Origin: CAZMCH01 sp964564735 | GTDB taxonomy: Bacteria; Poribacteria; DTPJ01 | Length of the DNA: 15,937 nt | Direction: 5' to 3' | Assembly: GCA_964564735.1 (NCBI GenBank) | Contig: CAZMCH010000095.1 | Span: 1 to 15,937 of the forward strand | Shown: in pieces, positions 15,515 through 15,937 of the stretch | How positions within the stretch are numbered: the stretch's first letter is position 1 | Layout: the number at the start of each line of letters is the position of its first letter | Notes under the pieces: generated by a model | Told to the model about the DNA's origin: nothing | The model's database searches: none | What the model saw: the letters and a program-made list of their open reading frames with translations, nothing else | Translations under genes and position numbers: made by a program

Positions 15515-15545
15515 TAGTTTAGCAGAACTATGCCTAGTTTGTCAA
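15515..15545 (-). promoter_or_regulatory. Promoter with three ordered half-sites (likely autoregulatory operator)
   Basis: On the minus strand TTGACA (15540-15545) is followed at 18 bases by TAAACT (15516-15521), four of six to consensus. Between and over these boxes, read on the plus strand, lie TAGTT (15515-15519), AACTA (15526-15530) and TAGTT (15535-15539). They form two overlapping inverted repeats with 6- and 4-base centres. Placement over the promoter fits repression by the XRE-cupin product. Confidence 0.6.
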
Positions 15546-15559
15546 GACAAAAAATTTTC

Positions 15560-15569
15560 CTGATTCACC
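15560..15569 (+). repeat. Short direct repeat, copy 2
   Basis: Second copy of CTGATTCACC (first at 13384-13393). It lies just upstream of the regulator promoter. TAATACCA at 15587-15594 also recurs at 13531-13538. Confidence 0.3.
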
Positions 15570-15680
15570 TTTAGTCTTTTATATAGTAATACCAGAAAGA
15601 AATATCCAGAGCAAGAAAACTTTATTCTTGATTTAATAATTAAGCTGAGCTTAGGACATGAGTTCGGACAAAAAATAACT

Positions 15681-15728
15681 CCTATGATAGAATATAGTAA
15701 ATTCAATACAAAACTATAATATCATAGG
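15681..15728 (+). promoter_or_regulatory. Inverted repeat over transposase promoter and ribosome site
   Basis: CCTATGATA (15681-15689) and TATCATAGG (15720-15728) are perfect 9-bp arms around 30 bases. Within lies TATAAT (15715-15720), a perfect -10 box with no good -35. The 3' arm includes the start of the AGGAAG ribosome site of the ATG at 15737. A message from this promoter would begin near 15727 and lack the 5' arm; one read through from outside could fold and hide the site. Confidence 0.55.
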
Positions 15729-15736
15729 AAGTAATT

Positions 15737-15937
15737 ATGAACGAACAGATTATAGATATAGATAACATAAAACAATTTACAGATCAATGCTTTGATAAAG
15801 ATAATGATAAAGCTGCACGTATTGTCGAAGGAATACTAAAACGCCAAATCACCAAGAATGTCTGATATATCTATTGCTATGGATGGTAATCCTGATGCTA
15901 ATTATAAGATGATTCAAAGGTTCTTGGATAACAACGA
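15737..15937 (+). pseudogene. Start of IS4-like transposase, frameshifted, cut by window edge
   Basis: The ATG at 15737, with AGGAAG upstream, opens a frame of 43 codons (MNEQIIDIDNIKQF...VEGILKRQ) that ends in TGA. A +1 shift at about 15842 continues it as AKSPRMSDISIAMDGNP and NYKMIQRFL, a helical segment typical of the N-terminal region of DDE transposases related to IS4. The two halves read as one protein, with one extra C (or two lost bases) after CTAAAA. The catalytic part lies beyond 15937. The site is not a standard slippery heptamer, so a mutation is more likely than programmed frameshifting. Confidence 0.6.

Noticed and set aside
15836..15845. Programmed ribosomal frameshift site in the transposase
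   Set aside because: The CTAAAAC context is not a standard slippery heptamer and the required shift is +1, so a mutation is simpler.
13500..15937. Phage, toxin-antitoxin or defence system in the accessory end
   Set aside because: No toxin, nuclease, integrase or phage structural gene is visible; only transposase pieces and two DNA-binding proteins.

Overview
The window is AT-rich bacterial DNA. It opens with the str ribosomal operon (rpsL-rpsG-fusA, minus strand) and continues into metabolic, envelope and accessory genes. Start codons have good Shine-Dalgarno sites, and several promoters are close to the sigma70 consensus with 17-base spacers. Many products carry signal peptides, and the AMIN-domain protein fits a cell with a periplasm or cell-wall interface. 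A TIM-barrel sugar isomerase, a Gfo/Idh/MocA oxidoreductase and an M55 aminopeptidase together recall uncultured bacteria of the Planctomycetes/Poribacteria/Omnitrophota type, but I cannot place the organism with confidence.

Layout. 1-2336: the str operon, reading leftward from a near-perfect promoter with a leader of about 300 bases; fusA runs off the left edge and no tuf or rpoC gene is seen. 2341-2790: a mostly empty spacer with one possible 51-residue minus-strand ORF. 2803-3546: a plus-strand AMIN-domain membrane protein, closed by a hairpin. 3637-8211: a minus-strand, tightly spaced cluster in the order secreted esterase, tandem universal stress protein, secreted protein of unknown function, PepP. 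8236-8452: the frameshifted C-terminal remnant of a GrpB/UPF0157 gene. 8687-9454: a plus-strand sugar phosphate isomerase/epimerase with its own promoter and a shared bidirectional terminator. 9491-10957: a minus-strand secreted multidomain protein (SHOCT, two PsbP-like modules, lipocalin-like end). 11291-13259: a minus-strand pair, dppA-like D-aminopeptidase then Gfo/Idh oxidoreductase, separated by an 11-bp inverted repeat.

13370-15937 is the accessory end. It holds a dead chimeric transposase (N-terminus of IS5 type, C-terminus of IS630 type), an intrinsic terminator, a two-gene minus-strand unit, and at the right edge the start of an IS4-like transposase, frameshifted as read. The two-gene unit encodes an XRE-cupin regulator followed 12 bases later by a protein that is nothing but four tandem 46-48-residue helix-turn-helix repeats. 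The regulator's promoter carries ordered half-sites that look like an autoregulatory operator. This repeat-array protein and its regulator, lying between IS remnants, are the most unusual item here. No tRNA, rRNA or CRISPR array was seen.
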